Assembly: GCF_035582795.1 (NCBI RefSeq)
Contig: NW_027445626.1
Coordinates: 372,001-436,000 of the forward strand
Direction: 5' to 3'
DNA from: Mycteria americana
Lineage: Eukaryota; Chordata; Aves; Ciconiiformes; Ciconiidae
Length of the DNA: 64,000 nt
The notes below the pieces were generated by a model. That model did no database searches. It had not been told where the DNA came from and saw nothing but the letters and a program-made list of their open reading frames with translations. How positions within the stretch are numbered: position 1 is the first letter of the stretch; the number at the start of each line of letters is the position of its first letter. The position numbers and the translations under genes were made by a program. Shown in pieces: positions 44,801-56,995 of the stretch.

Positions 44801-47800
44801 CTGTCCAAGGAGGGAAAGACAGTGACAAGTTAGAGTAGACTTCTCAGAGCAAAATCACAGCCATTTTTCTTGGACCCCTCCCAGCTACACACCCACCCTT
44901 TCCATTTTCTAGGAGACCTTCAGCTCTCTGGCTTGAGCTCTGGTTGGTGCCAGCCGAGTGTGCCGTGGGGAGCAGGGCCTTTGCCCACTGGCTGCCGAGG
45001 AGTCAGCCCTGCTCTGCAGCAGTGGGTTCATGAGAACAGCGGGGGCAAGGGGCCAATCCTGGTGTTTGAAATTTTTCAGGTTAAACTACTCCTAACACAG
45101 AAGGGCTTGTCGGTATCAGCACTCCCAGTGCTAAGGAATGGGTATGACCAAAGGCAGTTTGAGAGGTTATTTTTAAAGCATTCCTCCATCTCACCTGTGG
45201 AATGTTCTTGGAAGTCAGAAACCCTCAGCATTTCTGCCGTACTCAGGGAGAACAGAGTGAGCCCTGCGAGGCAAGAGCATTGTCTGTGGCTTAGTGCAGA
45301 GTGAGGGGAGTTGGTCTGTCTCTGTGTTTTGTTCTTAGGTTCTCTGTGATTGCACCTTTCTGAGATGGAGGAGGATCACACTCCCATGTTACCCTGAAAA
45401 TGATCAGGCACTGCTGAGAGCAGAATGATCCACTGCAGACAACCAAATGTCTTACCCTTTCTCAAGATATCAGCACCCCACTTGAGCCTAGGATACCCCT
45501 TCCTGCTCATTTCACCGACCCAACAGCATTTCCTCCATTGTAGAATCTCTGCGCTTCTCCATGAGTCTTTCAATTAACCCAGAGATGCTATGAGAAAGAT
45601 TTGCATTCTGAGGGCAGCTCACAGCTTGGAAGGACAGCCCAAGGAGAGAGAGAAATGTCCTAACCATGGCATCTGATTAAGGGAGAGTCAGCTCATTCCC
45701 TAGCTCCACTGACTGCATTGCCCACAGCCCCACAGGTTAGAGGAAAGCTGGGACACTTGTTCCCACGGACACACCTGCATGGGAGGACCCACAAGATCAG
45801 TGACTCTGCAGCTGAAACTCCCATTTCCAGAGAGCCTGACAGCAATGCCAAGAGCAGCCAAGAGAGGCAAGGAGACAGACTGGCACTCAGGAAAGATCTT
45901 CCCTTTCCGCAACTCTGCACAAAACCTCCCAGATCGTGATAATGCAGGACAGTATCCCTCAGCCCGATTGACGGTCGGTGCGAAATGGGCATGTGGCAGG
46001 AGAGATGCCTGTCACCTTTTCTGCTGGTCAAGTGGGCATGGAGGAGACTCCCACCCTAGACCCCACCGCAGTGAGGGCCAAGAGCTGTGCTGGGTGATAG
46101 AAGAGAGGTGAGGGGGCTTGCTCAGGGAAGGCATCTGCGCTGCAGCGGGTGGCCAGGAGGTGCCCATACCTCCCCTGCAACAGGGTTCCCGTTAGCAGTT
46201 CCCTCCCTCCCTGCCCATGTCTCTGCTGCCTGGAGCAGTCCCTGCTGGGAGCTCTTTGTCCGCATGTCTCCTCCCTGTCGGTGCTCACAGAACCCACTCC
46301 AGCCCCTGTGCGCCCATCTCTTCCCTGCAGCTTCTCCATAAGTGCAAGGACTAAAAAAGCAGGTGAAAAACCCTGATGAAACTTGAAAGGTGATGCTGGT
46401 GCTGTCTGTAGCCTCCAGAGTTGGAAACTGAAAACACAGATTCAGGAAAGTTCCTTATCTTTACAGTAATGCCTGCTTTTACCTTCCAATTGAGAAATCC
46501 CCTGCAAAATGTCCCACTGCCCACTCAGCCAACCAAGAGGAGAAAACTCAAAGGGCAGACACCTTTCTTTTCAGGTAACCCCTGTCTTGATGTCTGTCTT
46601 GAAGAGTCCTGAGGGTGATGTGGAGCTGTGAGCAGCCCTGACCCACGCAGCACCATCTTGACAGTAGAGGGACCGTGCTCTGATGGGGGCCGCTCCTTCC
46701 ACCCACAGCTTCTCCTGCAGCGCTGTGCAGAGCCACCCGGGCAGGCTGAGTGCTGGCCCTAGGAGGCAGCAGAGTCCCTGCCCCAGTGCACAGCCCCCAG
46801 GGTTGCAGGAACCCTGCTCTGAAGGACAGCCCTGGGCACCTTGGCTGCACACACACACATTCACAGCCCTGTAGCTGTCCCTGGGAGAAGGCAGCTGAGA
46901 TGCCCTGTCCCTCTGATGGTGCAGCAGGGAAGCCCTGCTCTGCAGCATGTCCTCCTCTACACTAGAGAAACTGTGGAAGTCCTCCTGACTGTGGGATGTG
47001 CCAGCTTTTGGAGATCCTTCCACAAACTGCAGATACATTGCCTCTCATGCAGGTACTTACCATGTAGAGGGCTGTGAAGATTTCTCCCCCAGCAAGCTCT
47101 CAACTTTCCTCACAGCCCAGACTGCCTTTAAGCTCTCTCTGCCCTGCTCCTGTCCCCTTGGGGTCTGCAGGCTGTGCTCTCAGCCCTGCTGTGCTTTGCA
47201 GAGCTGCTGCTCCTGGGCAGAGCTGTCTCTCTGCAGCTCTGCCCACTTGCCACGAGCTCCCTCTGTCCCAGGAGCCCAGCCCAGCTCAGCAGCAGAGGAC
47301 CAGCCCAAGGCAACACTTTCTCTGCCCCCTCTGGGTTCCCTTGATTTGTGGCTGGGGCTCCAGAGGCACCTACTGTGGAACAAGCTGAAGGAATCACTGA
47401 TGTTCTCATTCCCTCTCCCAGCTGGGAGAGACGCTTCTTTCCAGCAGGGGCATTTCTCCTATCAGGAAAAGAGCTGGGCATGAGACTCACCTTTCCATGT
47501 CCCATCATTAGCAGCGTATGCAGACAGTGGCGGAGAGGAATCTCCTTCACCCTGGTGAGGGAAAGGTTTCAGCTACGTCAGTCGAGGCATCTCATCCTGG
47601 GCCTGTAGTCCTGGGGCTAGAAAGGGCCTCAGCTCTCTCCCATGCCTGCCACAAACCCTCAGCAGATGGGGTTCCTCTTCCTCAGTTCATGTGTGCATTT
47701 CTATGATTTTAGAAAATAGGCATCTGCATGAGAGCTACTTGTCTTGGCTCCCATGCAAATCCATGGAGATGGAGGCCAGGAGTGAGCTTCTCAGATGCGT

Positions 47801-48465
47801 ACACCTGGTGACACTGGAAGTGTCAGAGGTGGTCCAAGATAAGTGCAGGTAACAGCAAACTCTAACGGAGCGGTTCATAGAGAAGGAACAGCATCTGGGG
47901 GCATCACCTTGGAGGCTGGTGGGGGATTCCTTTGGCCAGCACCAGATGCCCACGTGTAGGAAAACTGAGCTTTTCCCTACTCATGATGGTCAGGACAGCC
48001 TATCAAGGTAGTCAGCTGGTCAAATGGACTCATGTGCCATCAGCATATCTCAGTCCTTTTTAAAAATTTTCTCTCTCCATCAGCTGTACATACTAGATTG
48101 CCATCAACTGTAATTGCAGTTGTCTCATGGACGTCCCTACAGTGCCTAACTAAATCCAAGGCAGCTACTCAATGGCCGAACACAGGCCTGTAGTGCTACG
48201 TAAGATGCCAGGGCTGCACAGCACAACTGCATGTGGCTGGTCAGGACAGCACAGGACCTACAGGAAAGGCATCCCTGTCCAGAGAGGGCGGGTGACTGGC
48301 ACCGCAGATGGCATCTCAGACAGAGTCAGGTTCTTTTGTTCAGCAACTGTCTCGGCACTGTAGTGAGGCAAGGTCTGACCCACCTCCATCCCGAAGATGC
48401 AGGGCAGTTCATGAACAGGAAGGACATCACATCAGGATCTCCACTCATTTGCCTACTCTTAAACT
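44801..48465. other. Upstream flank of OR14 copy 2 (duplicated block, non-coding)
   Basis: It aligns in order with 8420-11715 and should contain the OR14 intron and untranslated exons. Open frames are not preserved between the copies. No other feature is supported. Confidence 0.7.
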
Positions 48466-48469
48466 CTGC

Positions 48470-48900
48470 TGGTTCTTCTTTCAACTGTCCTTTACTCACC
48501 CTCTTGATGATACAATCAAGGAACAGTCCAAGGATTGTCACAGTGTTCCTGGAGCACAGGATGTCCACACTCAAGGACATTTTCAGCAGCATCTGTCCTT
48601 CCTTGAGATCAGCTTCACATCCACCACAGGCCCTCCTCAGGGGCTGCAGAGACCCCACAGACAGCAAAGCCCTCTCCTGCCAGGGCTGCAGAGCCCTGGC
48701 CAGTTTCTCTCTGGCCTTGGGGATGGAGCATTTCCTCTTGCTGTACCGTTACTTTGCCATCTGCCATCCACTCCAGCATGGCTCTGTCTCAAGCAAAGCA
48801 TTTGCACGCATGGGGTCTTGGGCACTTGGTCCTGTGCTGGCCTTGTTTAAGCTAGTCCCCAGTTCCATAGCTGAGGTGATGCGGCCCAAGCGTGCACCAA
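48470..48900 (+). pseudogene. Olfactory receptor relic, TM2-TM4
   Basis: Plus-strand frames show HFQQHLSFLEISFTST (TM2), QGCRALASFSLALGMEHFLL (the loop-1 cysteine and TM3), YRYFAICHPLQHGS (the DRY region) and SSKAFARMGSWALG (into TM4). The N-terminus and TM5-TM7 are not traceable and there are frame changes between the pieces. It is a class II type, closer to family 6/11 than to OR14. It is the better-preserved partner of the relic at 11720. Confidence 0.68.
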
Positions 48901-49069
48901 TGCCCTCCGCCTGGGTCACAGAGAGGAGGAGTTGGAGTCCCATGTGCCATCATAGAGTTTTGACTTCAAAGGAAGAAATGGCACGGAGTGGTGGGACAGC
49001 TCACACTGCTAGCGGTGCTGCAATGGTACATACGGGCTTCTCAGGAGAGACAGGCTGGAATGATCAGGA

Positions 49070-49545
49070 GGGGAATGTCCTATGCGTGCAGGAGCTTGTC
49101 AGACGTATGGAGCTTCTCTATGGGATGTGGAATGGGTTGGGTGAGCCCTTGTGGGTGAGGGTCAGAGAAGAGACCTGCTAGTGTGATATCATGGTGGGAG
49201 ACAAAGAAAATGCAATCAAGGTAAGGAATTGGACAAAGCCTTGCTTAAGCAACCCAAGGAAGTCTCCAGATCCATGACCCCAGGGCTCACTGGGACTTGA
49301 ATGACCCTGACATTCACTGGAAGGGAAGCAAAGCAGGATGCATGCTGTCCAGCAGGTGTCTGGGGTCTCTTGGTAAGACCTCTGCGCAGATGCCAGGTAG
49401 GCAGCCAAAGGTGATGCTCACTTCATTCTGGCCTTTGCAAAAGAGGGAGTGCTGATCAGGGACGTGAAAACCAGTGTCAGCCTTGGCTGTAGTGACCAGG
49501 AGCTGCCTACAAAGCACCGTGATGGGGAAATCCCCCAAACCCTCT
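49070..49545 (+). mobile_element. Old CR1 LINE fragment within the duplicated block
   Basis: Words such as 'gaccctgacattcactggaaggg' and a frame with LIRDVKTSVSLGCSDQEL place it in CR1 ORF2 between endonuclease and RT. It aligns with 12440-12690 in the other block. Confidence 0.65.
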
Positions 49546-49567
49546 CTGGGAGCTCAACATGCTGGCG

Positions 49568-52408
49568 TGCCTCTCCAAAGTGCTCGCACGCTAATGCACA
49601 CAGTACGGAGAATACACATGAGGAGTTGTGTGTCTGTGTGCAGTTGCAGGGTTACGATCCTGGCAGGGGGCTCCCATGACTGGAATGTTGCAAAGGAGGG
49701 ATAAGGGCTCTCTAGGAAGGAGAAGATGGGAAGGTGAGGGGGGAGAGTGGCCCTTCATGTGAGAGAGCAGCTGAAGTGCATGGAGCTCTGCCTGGGGGTG
49801 CAGAGGCAGCCGAGGAAGAGCTTATGGGTGAGGACTAAAGAGAGGAAAGGTAAGGCTGACACTATAGTGGGTGTCTGCTATAGGCTACCTGACCAGGAAG
49901 AATAAGTGGACCAGGCCCTCTGCCGACGATAGGAACAGCCTGACGGTTGCAGGCCCTGGTCCTCCTGGGGGATTTCAGCCACCCCAATAACTGCTGGAGG
50001 GACAACACAGCAGGACTTAAGCAGTCCAGGAGGTTCCTGGAGTGCCCTGTTGATAACCTCCTCAGCCAAGAGAGAGAGGAGCCAATGAGGAGAGGTGCTC
50101 TGCTGGATCTCCTCTTCACCCACAAGGAAGGGCTCGTTGGGGATGTGAAGGTGAAAAGAAAGCCCTGGCTGCAGTCACCATGAGATGGCGGAGTTTAAGT
50201 TCCCAAAGGCAGACAGGAGGGTGAAAAGCAAGCTCACAACCCTGGCCTTCAGGGGAGTAGACTTTGGCCTCTTCAAAGATCTGCTTGGAAGAGTCCCGTG
50301 GGATAAGGCCCCAGAGGGAAGGGGATGGGGCCATGAAAACGGGTTAATATTCAAGGATCACCTCCTCCAAGCACAAGAGAGCTCCATCCCAATGAATACG
50401 AAGTGAAACAAAAATGCCAGGAGGCCTGTGTGGATGAACAAGGAGCTCCTGGCCAAACTCTAATACAAAGAGGAGGCTTACAGACTGTGGAAGCAGAGAC
50501 AGGTAACCTGGGAGAAATACAGAAACGTTGTCCGAGCATCATGGGATGACCTTAAGAAAGCTAAAGCCCAAATGGAATGAAATCTGGCCAGGGATGTCAA
50601 AGACAGCACAAAGGGCTCTGTAAGTACCTGGCAGACAAAAGGCAGGCTAGGGAAAATGTGGGCCTATTGCTCAACGAGACGGGGGACCTGGTTACACAGG
50701 ACATGGAAAAGGCTGAGACACTGAAGGCCGCCTTTGCCTCAGTCTTTACTAGCAAGAGTGGCCTTCAGGAATGCCAGGTCCCAGAGAGCAGGGGGAATTC
50801 TGGAGCAAGGAAGACCTGCCTTTGGTGGAAAAGGATCAGGTCAGGGAATACTTAAGCAAACTGGACATAGGTAAGTCCATGGGCCCTGATGGCATGCACC
50901 CACAAGTGCTGAGGAAACTGTCTGATGTCATTGTGAGGCTACTCTTGATAATCTTGGATGCATTGTAGTGGAAGAAGTGCCCGAAGCGTGCACTAAAGCA
51001 CATGGTACTCCTATCTTCAAGACAGGCAAGAAGGAGGACCCAGGGAACTACAGGACGGTCAGCCTCAGCTCGATCCCTGGGACAGTGATGGAGCAGCTAT
51101 CACTGGAGAAAGATGGAGAAAACATTTCCAGGCACACAAATGACAACAAAACCATCAGGAGGAGTCAGCATGCGTTCACCGAGGGGAAGTCATGCTTGAC
51201 CAACTTGATAAACTTCTACGACAAAATGACTGGCCTGGTAGATGAGGGGAGAGCAGGGGCTATTGTCCACCTGGACTTCCGTAAGATCTTTGACACAGTC
51301 TCCCATTAGATCCTCATAGAGAAGCTGCTGATGTACTGGCTGGATGTGCAGACAGCGGGCTGGACCTGAAACTAGCCGAGTAGCTGGGCCCAGAGGTTGG
51401 TGAGCAGCACTGCAAAGTCAAGCTGGAGGCCAGTACCTAGAGGTGTGCCCCAGGGACCCTCAAAGGAGGGTCCAGTCCTGTTTAACATTTTCACTAATGA
51501 TCTGCATGATGAGGAAGCACGTACCTCAGCAAGTTTGCAGATGACACCAAGCTGGGCAGAGTGGCTAATATGGCAGATGGTCATGCTGCCATCCAGAGGG
51601 ACCTCGACAGGCTGGAGAAATGGGCTGGCAGGGACCTCATGAAGTTTGACAAGGACAAGTGATATGCCCTGCCCCAGGGAGGGAAAAGCCCATGCACCCA
51701 AATATGCTGGGGGCCACCCAGCTGGAAAGCAGCTCACTAGAATAGGCCCTGGGGGTCCTGGTGGGCAGCAGGTTGACTATCAACCAGCAACGTGTCCTTG
51801 CTGCAAAAAAGGCGAATGGTATCCTGGGCTGCATCAGGCAAATTACTGCCAGCAGGTCAAGGGAGTGCTGTGTGCTGTCCGCACCTGGAGTGCTGTGTCC
51901 AGTTCTGGGTTCTGCAGTACAAGAGAGGCATGGGCATAATGTAGACAGTCCAGCAAAGGGCCACAAAGTTGATGAAGGGACTGGAGCACCTAGGGACTGG
52001 AGCATCTCACCCATGAGAAAAGGCTGAGAGAGCTGAAACAGTTTAGCCTGGAGAAGAGAAGGCTCAGAGGGGATCTTAATAATGTCTATCAATACCTGAA
52101 AGGAGGGTGCAAAGAGGATGGAGCCTCCTTTCAGTGGTGCCCAGTGACAGGAAAAGAGACAATGGGCACAAACTGAAACACAGGAGGTACCCTTTGAACA
52201 TCAGGAAACACTTTTTCACTGTGAGGGTGACTAAGCACTGGCACAGGTTGGCCAGGGAAGTTGTGAGGTCTCCATCCCTTAGAGAGATTCAAAAGCTGTC
52301 TGGACATGGTCCTGGGAAACCAGCTCTAGGTGGCCCTGCTTGAGCATGGAGCTTGGAACAGATGAACTCCAGAGGTCCATTCCAACCTCATCCATTCTGT
52401 GATTCTGA
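49568..52408 (+). mobile_element. CR1 LINE, long copy (endonuclease to 3' end)
   Basis: It runs from the start of the ORF2 endonuclease region (GYDPGRG..., 'gcccttcatgtgagagagcagc') through RT (GPDGMHPQVLRKLSDV, IFKTGKKEDPGNYRTVSLSS, AFTEGKSCLTNLINFYDKM, VHLDFRKIFDTVSH, TPSWAEW). It ends with the standard CR1 finish 'attctgtgattctg' at 52408. ORF1 and the 5' UTR are missing. The longest open piece is 113 codons (50968-51309), and stops and frameshifts are scattered through ORF2, so it cannot be active. Confidence 0.93.
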
Positions 52409-55400
52409 GGAACAAGAACAGGAGGAGGAGGAGGTGGAGGAACAACTGGAGGAAAACCAACAGGAAGATAAAAAAAAAACAAAAACCAAAACCAAAATAC
52501 CCAGGAGAAGGTAGAGAATGAGAAAAAAAGTAGTGGAGGAGAAAGAGAAGAGGATGAGTAGCAACATGAAGAAGAAGAGAAAGAGGAGGTTGAGAGTGAG
52601 AAGCAGGAGGAGAAAGAGAAAAAGGAAGAGGAAAAGGAGGAAGAAGAAAACCACAAACAAGAGGAACAGGAGGAGAAGGAGGAAAAACAGATGGTGGGAG
52701 AGGAGGGTGATCAGAAGGAAGAAAAGGAGAAATCGTAGCAGCACTAAAAAGAAGAACAGGAGGAGAAGAAAAAGAGCAACAAAGATAAAGTTGAGAAGAA
52801 TTAAAAGGAGGAGTAAAAGGAGAAGGAGTTGGACGAACAAGAACAGCGACAGCAGAAGTATAAACAGCAGGAAGAGGAGGAAGGAGAAGGAACAGGACCA
52901 GGAAGAAAACAAAGGAGGAGGAGAAAAAAGAGAAGAATGGAGAGGAAAAAAAAAGAATGAAAGAAAGAAAGACAAAGAAGAGGAGGAACAACAACAACAG
53001 AAAATCCATAAACAACCAGAAGAGGAGGAGGAAGACTCTAAGCAAGAGGAAAAGGAGGAGGAACAACCACATCAGTAACATGAATAAGAGAAGGAAGAGG
53101 AAACAGGAGGAGAAGAAGGTGAAGTAAGCAACAGGAAGAGAAGGCAAAAGGAAGAGGAGAGGAGAAGGAAACAATAAGAAGAGGAGGAGAAGGAAACAGG
53201 AAGAGGAAGAAAATGAGGAGGGTGTAACAGGAGGAGAAGGAAGAGAAAGAGGAGAAGGCAACAGAAAGACGAGGCAACAGGAGGAGGAGGAAGAACAGCA
53301 GGAGGAGGAAAAAAAAGGCAAGAGGTGGCAACAGGAGGAGGAGGAGGACATAAAGGCAACGTGAGGAAAAGGAGGCAACAGGAGTTAACAGGAGGAAAAG
53401 GAGGAGAAGGAACAGGAGGCAACAAGAGGGCGAGGCAACAAGAGTCAACTGGAGGCAACAGGAAGCAACACGAGGTAACAGGAGGACCATCCAACAGGAG
53501 GCAAGAGTGGCAACAGGAAAGGGGGAGGCAACAGGAGGCAACAGGAAGAGGAGGAAGAGGAGGAGGAGGAGAAGGCAACAGGAGGTGACAAGAGGATGAT
53601 GAGAACAGGCAAAAGGAAGAGGATGGAACAGGAAGCAACAGGAGGCAACAAGAGACAAGAGGAGGAGGAAGAGGAGGAAGAGGAAACAGGAAGAGGAAGA
53701 GGAGGAACATAAGCAGTCTGAGATAGAACAGGAGGAGGAGGCAACAGGAGGAGAAGGCAGAGGAAGAGGAGAAGGCAACAGGAGGAGGAGGAGGAGGAGG
53801 AGGAGGAGGAGGAGGCAATGGGAGGCAAAGGGAGGCAACAGGAAGAGGAGGAGGAAGAGAAGGCACAGGAGGAGGAGGCAACAAGGGGAGGAGAATGAGG
53901 TAAGAGAAGGAAGAGCAGGAGGAGGAAGAGGATGAGGAAGAAGAAGAAAAGAGGATGAGAGGCAACAGGAGGCAGAAGGAGTCAACATGAAGAGGAGGAT
54001 GAGGAGGAAGTGGCAACAGGACACAACAGGAGGCAACAGGAGGAGGATGAAGGAACAGGAGACAACAGGAGGCAAGTGGAGGAGGGGGCAACCAGAGGCA
54101 GCAATAAGAGAAGGAAACAGGAGGCAACAGGAGGCAAGAAAGGGCAACAGGAGAGAAGAGGAGGTGGAGGAGGAGGAGGACACGGGAGATCAGGATGCAA
54201 GAAGAGGAGGAGGATGCAACAAAAGGAAACAGGAGAAGGAGAAAGAGGAGGAAAAGGAGGACACAAGGAGTAACAGGAGGCAAGAGGAGGAGGAGAACAA
54301 GGAGTAGGATGCAAGAGGAAGAAACAGGAGCCAAAATGAGGAGGAGGAGGAGGAAGCCACAGGAGGTAACAGAAGAAACAAGAGACAAAATGAGTAGGAG
54401 GGAAAGGCAACAAGAGGGAAGCAGAGGCAAGAGGAAGAGGAGGAGGAAAGAGGAGTCCACACGAGGGAATAGGAGGAGGAGGCAAAGAGAGGAGGAGGAG
54501 GCAAAAGGAGCAGGAGGCAACAGGAGGAAACAGGAGGTGACAGGAGGAGGAGGGGGCAACAGGAGGCAAGAGGAGGAGGAAAAGGAGGAGGCAAGAGGAG
54601 GCCAGAGGATAAAACAGGAGAAGGAGGAGGAGTCAAGAGGTGGAGGAGGCAACAGGATGCAAAAGGAGGAGGAGGAACAAGAGACACCAGCAGGCAACAA
54701 GAGGGAACAGGAGGAGGAGGAGGAGGCAACAAAGGGCAACAGGAGAATGAGGAGGAGGAGGCAACAGAAGGAAACAGGAGGAGGAAGCAACAAGATGCAA
54801 CAGGAGGATGAGGCAACAGAAGGACAGGAGACAAGAAGAGAAGGAGGAGACAAGAAGAGGAAGAGGAAGCAACAAGTGGCAAGAGAAACCAACAGGAGGA
54901 GGTGGATGAGGAGGCAAGAGGAGGAAACTAGTCAGCGGGAGGCAAGAGGAGGAGGAAGAGGAGGAGGAGAGAAGAGGATGCAAATGGAGTAGGAGGCAAC
55001 AGGAGACAGTAAGAGGCAACAAGAGGAGGCGTAAACAGGAGGCAAGAGGAGGAGGAGGGAAATGGAGGCAACAGCAGGATGAGGAAAAGGAGGCAAGAGG
55101 AGGAAAGAGGAACCAAGGAGGGAGAGCAGGAAGAGGCAACAGGAGTAGGATGCAACAGGAGGCAACAGGAGGAGGAGACAGAGGCAAGAGGAGGCAATGA
55201 GAGGTGAAGGGAGAGCCAACAAGAGGAAACGGGAAGCAACTTGAGGGAGAGGCAACAGGAGGAGTCAGGAGGAGACAACTGGAGGCAACAGGAGGCAAAA
55301 GCAGGCAAGAGGAGGAGGCGGCAACAGAAGGAACCAGGAGGCAATAAAAGGAGGAGGAGGAAGAGACAAGAGGAGGCAACAGGAGGCAACAAGAAGAAGG

Positions 55401-55607
55401 GGAGGAGAAGGCAACAGGAGGCAACAAGAGGCAAAAGGAAGAGGAGGAAGAGAAGGAGGAAAGAGGAGGAGGCGGCAAAAGGAGGAAACAGGACACCGGA
55501 GGAGGAGACAACAGCAGGCAGCAGGAGGATAAGGAAACAGGAGGAGGAGGTGAAGAAGCAACAGGAGGCAACAGGAGGCAACAGGAGGCAACAAGAAGAG
55601 GCTAGAG
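52409..55607 (+). repeat. 3.2-kb polypurine tract with 10-bp AGGAGGCAAC and GGA/GAA units
   Basis: Almost all A and G on the plus strand, with C entering mainly through AGGAGGCAAC units. The clearest tandem stretch is at 55561-55590. (GGA)n runs occur, for example at 53776-53812. It starts exactly at the 3' end of the CR1 and stops at another CR1 fragment. Long minus-strand frames of Ser/Leu/Pro are a composition effect, since pyrimidine DNA has no stop codons. Confidence 0.93.
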
Positions 55608-55895
55608 GAGTTTAGCTGGACGATCAGGTCCAGATGTCATGGGTGGTATGGAGTCTTCCTGGCAACCAGTCACTAGCGACATCCCTGAGTGACCAGCGCT
55701 TGGGCCGACACTCTTGAACATCTTTATTATCTCCCTGTATGACGGGAGGGAGCTCACCTTCAGCTCCTTTGTGGATGATGGCAATGTGGGGGGGAGACTT
55801 TTACCTACCTCACCTACTTCACCCTGCCTTGAACGGGAGAGTTGGACAAGACAATGTTCGAGTCTCTTCCAACCTGAGTTACTCTGTCATGCAAT
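55608..55895 (+). mobile_element. CR1 LINE fragment, RT piece joined to 3' end
   Basis: Frames read SSWQPVTSDIPE, ALGPTLLNIFI and FVDDGNVGG (the RT YADD-box region as FVDD). This is followed directly by the 3'-end text 'ttccaacctgagttactctgt'. The part between is deleted. Confidence 0.78.
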
Positions 55896-56224
55896 GAGTG
55901 CTTCCCCTGGAGAGTTCACTGAAGCTAGAATAGGCAGAGGAAGGAGAAAAGACAGAGAGGCAGATGTAGGGAGATCAAATGTGCCAATATAAATACAGTC
56001 GTTCTTCTGAGCAAAGTTTCTCCCTTTGAACCATTGGTAAGAAACTTATTTTGATAAGTGGCTGCATAAAAGTATTTCCATTCAGCAAGAGAGCATAATC
56101 AGCTTGCTAGTACAGACCCTTGGTGCTGTTAATAAAAAACTATGAAAAAAAAAAGAAAAGTCATTTAAAAACTAGCAATGCTGGTAACGAAGAGTTTTTC
56201 AGCTATTATATTGAGTTCTTTCAT

Positions 56225-56720
56225 GCTGAAGTTACAAGTTTTTCTGAAAATCTACATTCAGGCCTTGATTCAGGGATCCACACAGAGGTGGCCGCTGCCC
56301 TGGGGTAGCTGAAGCACCCATGTGTCCCAAGATATATGGGAGCACTGCTGGAGCATGAGCTGGTAGGCAGGCAGAGAACCTTAGGGGTGGCGGAGGGCAT
56401 CACCTGCCTCCAGCACTGCTGGGCAGGCTGAGCAAGAACCTCTCCAGCACAGCAGCACATTGTGTCCCCTTGGACGCTGGCTGTGAGGTCACTTCTGACC
56501 AGCCAGCAGTGGGGAGACAGGTACTCTGAGGTCTTGAAAGCCATTACAGTGCTGTCCCCAAAAGGATGAGAGATTTGGGGAGGTCAGGGGTAGCTGGGAC
56601 AAGATTTAGGGGAGGGAAGAGAGGTTTGGCCAACAGGGATGAAAGACTTCGAAGAGGAAAGATGTGTTCAGGTAATTTTGATGCTAATGTGACACTGACT
56701 GTAAAAACACTCACGTTGGG
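56225..56720 (-). repeat. Dispersed repeat, copy 3 (inverted)
   Basis: Reverse complement of copy 1 at 5000-5480 with the same internal order, including 'gctgtgaggtcacttctg' and 'agggaagagaggtttggccaacag'. With the adjoining telomere-like tract it forms an inverted pair about 51 kb from copy 1. Confidence 0.7.
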
Positions 56721-56724
56721 CATC

Positions 56725-56995
56725 TACCCTATTTCTAACCAGTAACCTTAAGCCCTAACACTACCCCTAAATGGCACCCTTCACCCTGACACGAATCCAC
56801 TACTCTAATCCCTAACCTCAAACCGGACCTCTAAACCAAAGCCCCAAACCATAAACTCCTACTCTTACCCTATTCCTCACTCAAATTCCTAGCCTTTAGC
56901 CCAAACATTAAGATGCTAGCCTTGACCCTAACCCTGTCACCAGCCCGACACACAACCCAAATCCACAAAGCGCGCCCATACCCTCACACTAACTA
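56725..56995 (-). repeat. Degenerate CCCTAA-rich tract, copy 2
   Basis: C-rich words CCCTAA, CCTAAC and TAACCTTAA without strict period. On the minus strand this is the TTAGGG-like tract of 4555-4960. Confidence 0.65.

Noticed and set aside
53072-54892. 606-codon minus-strand open frame (and 350-, 381- and 312-codon neighbours)
   Set aside because: They lie in the polypurine tract. Its complement is pyrimidine-rich and cannot easily form stop codons, so Ser/Leu/Pro frames are a composition artefact.
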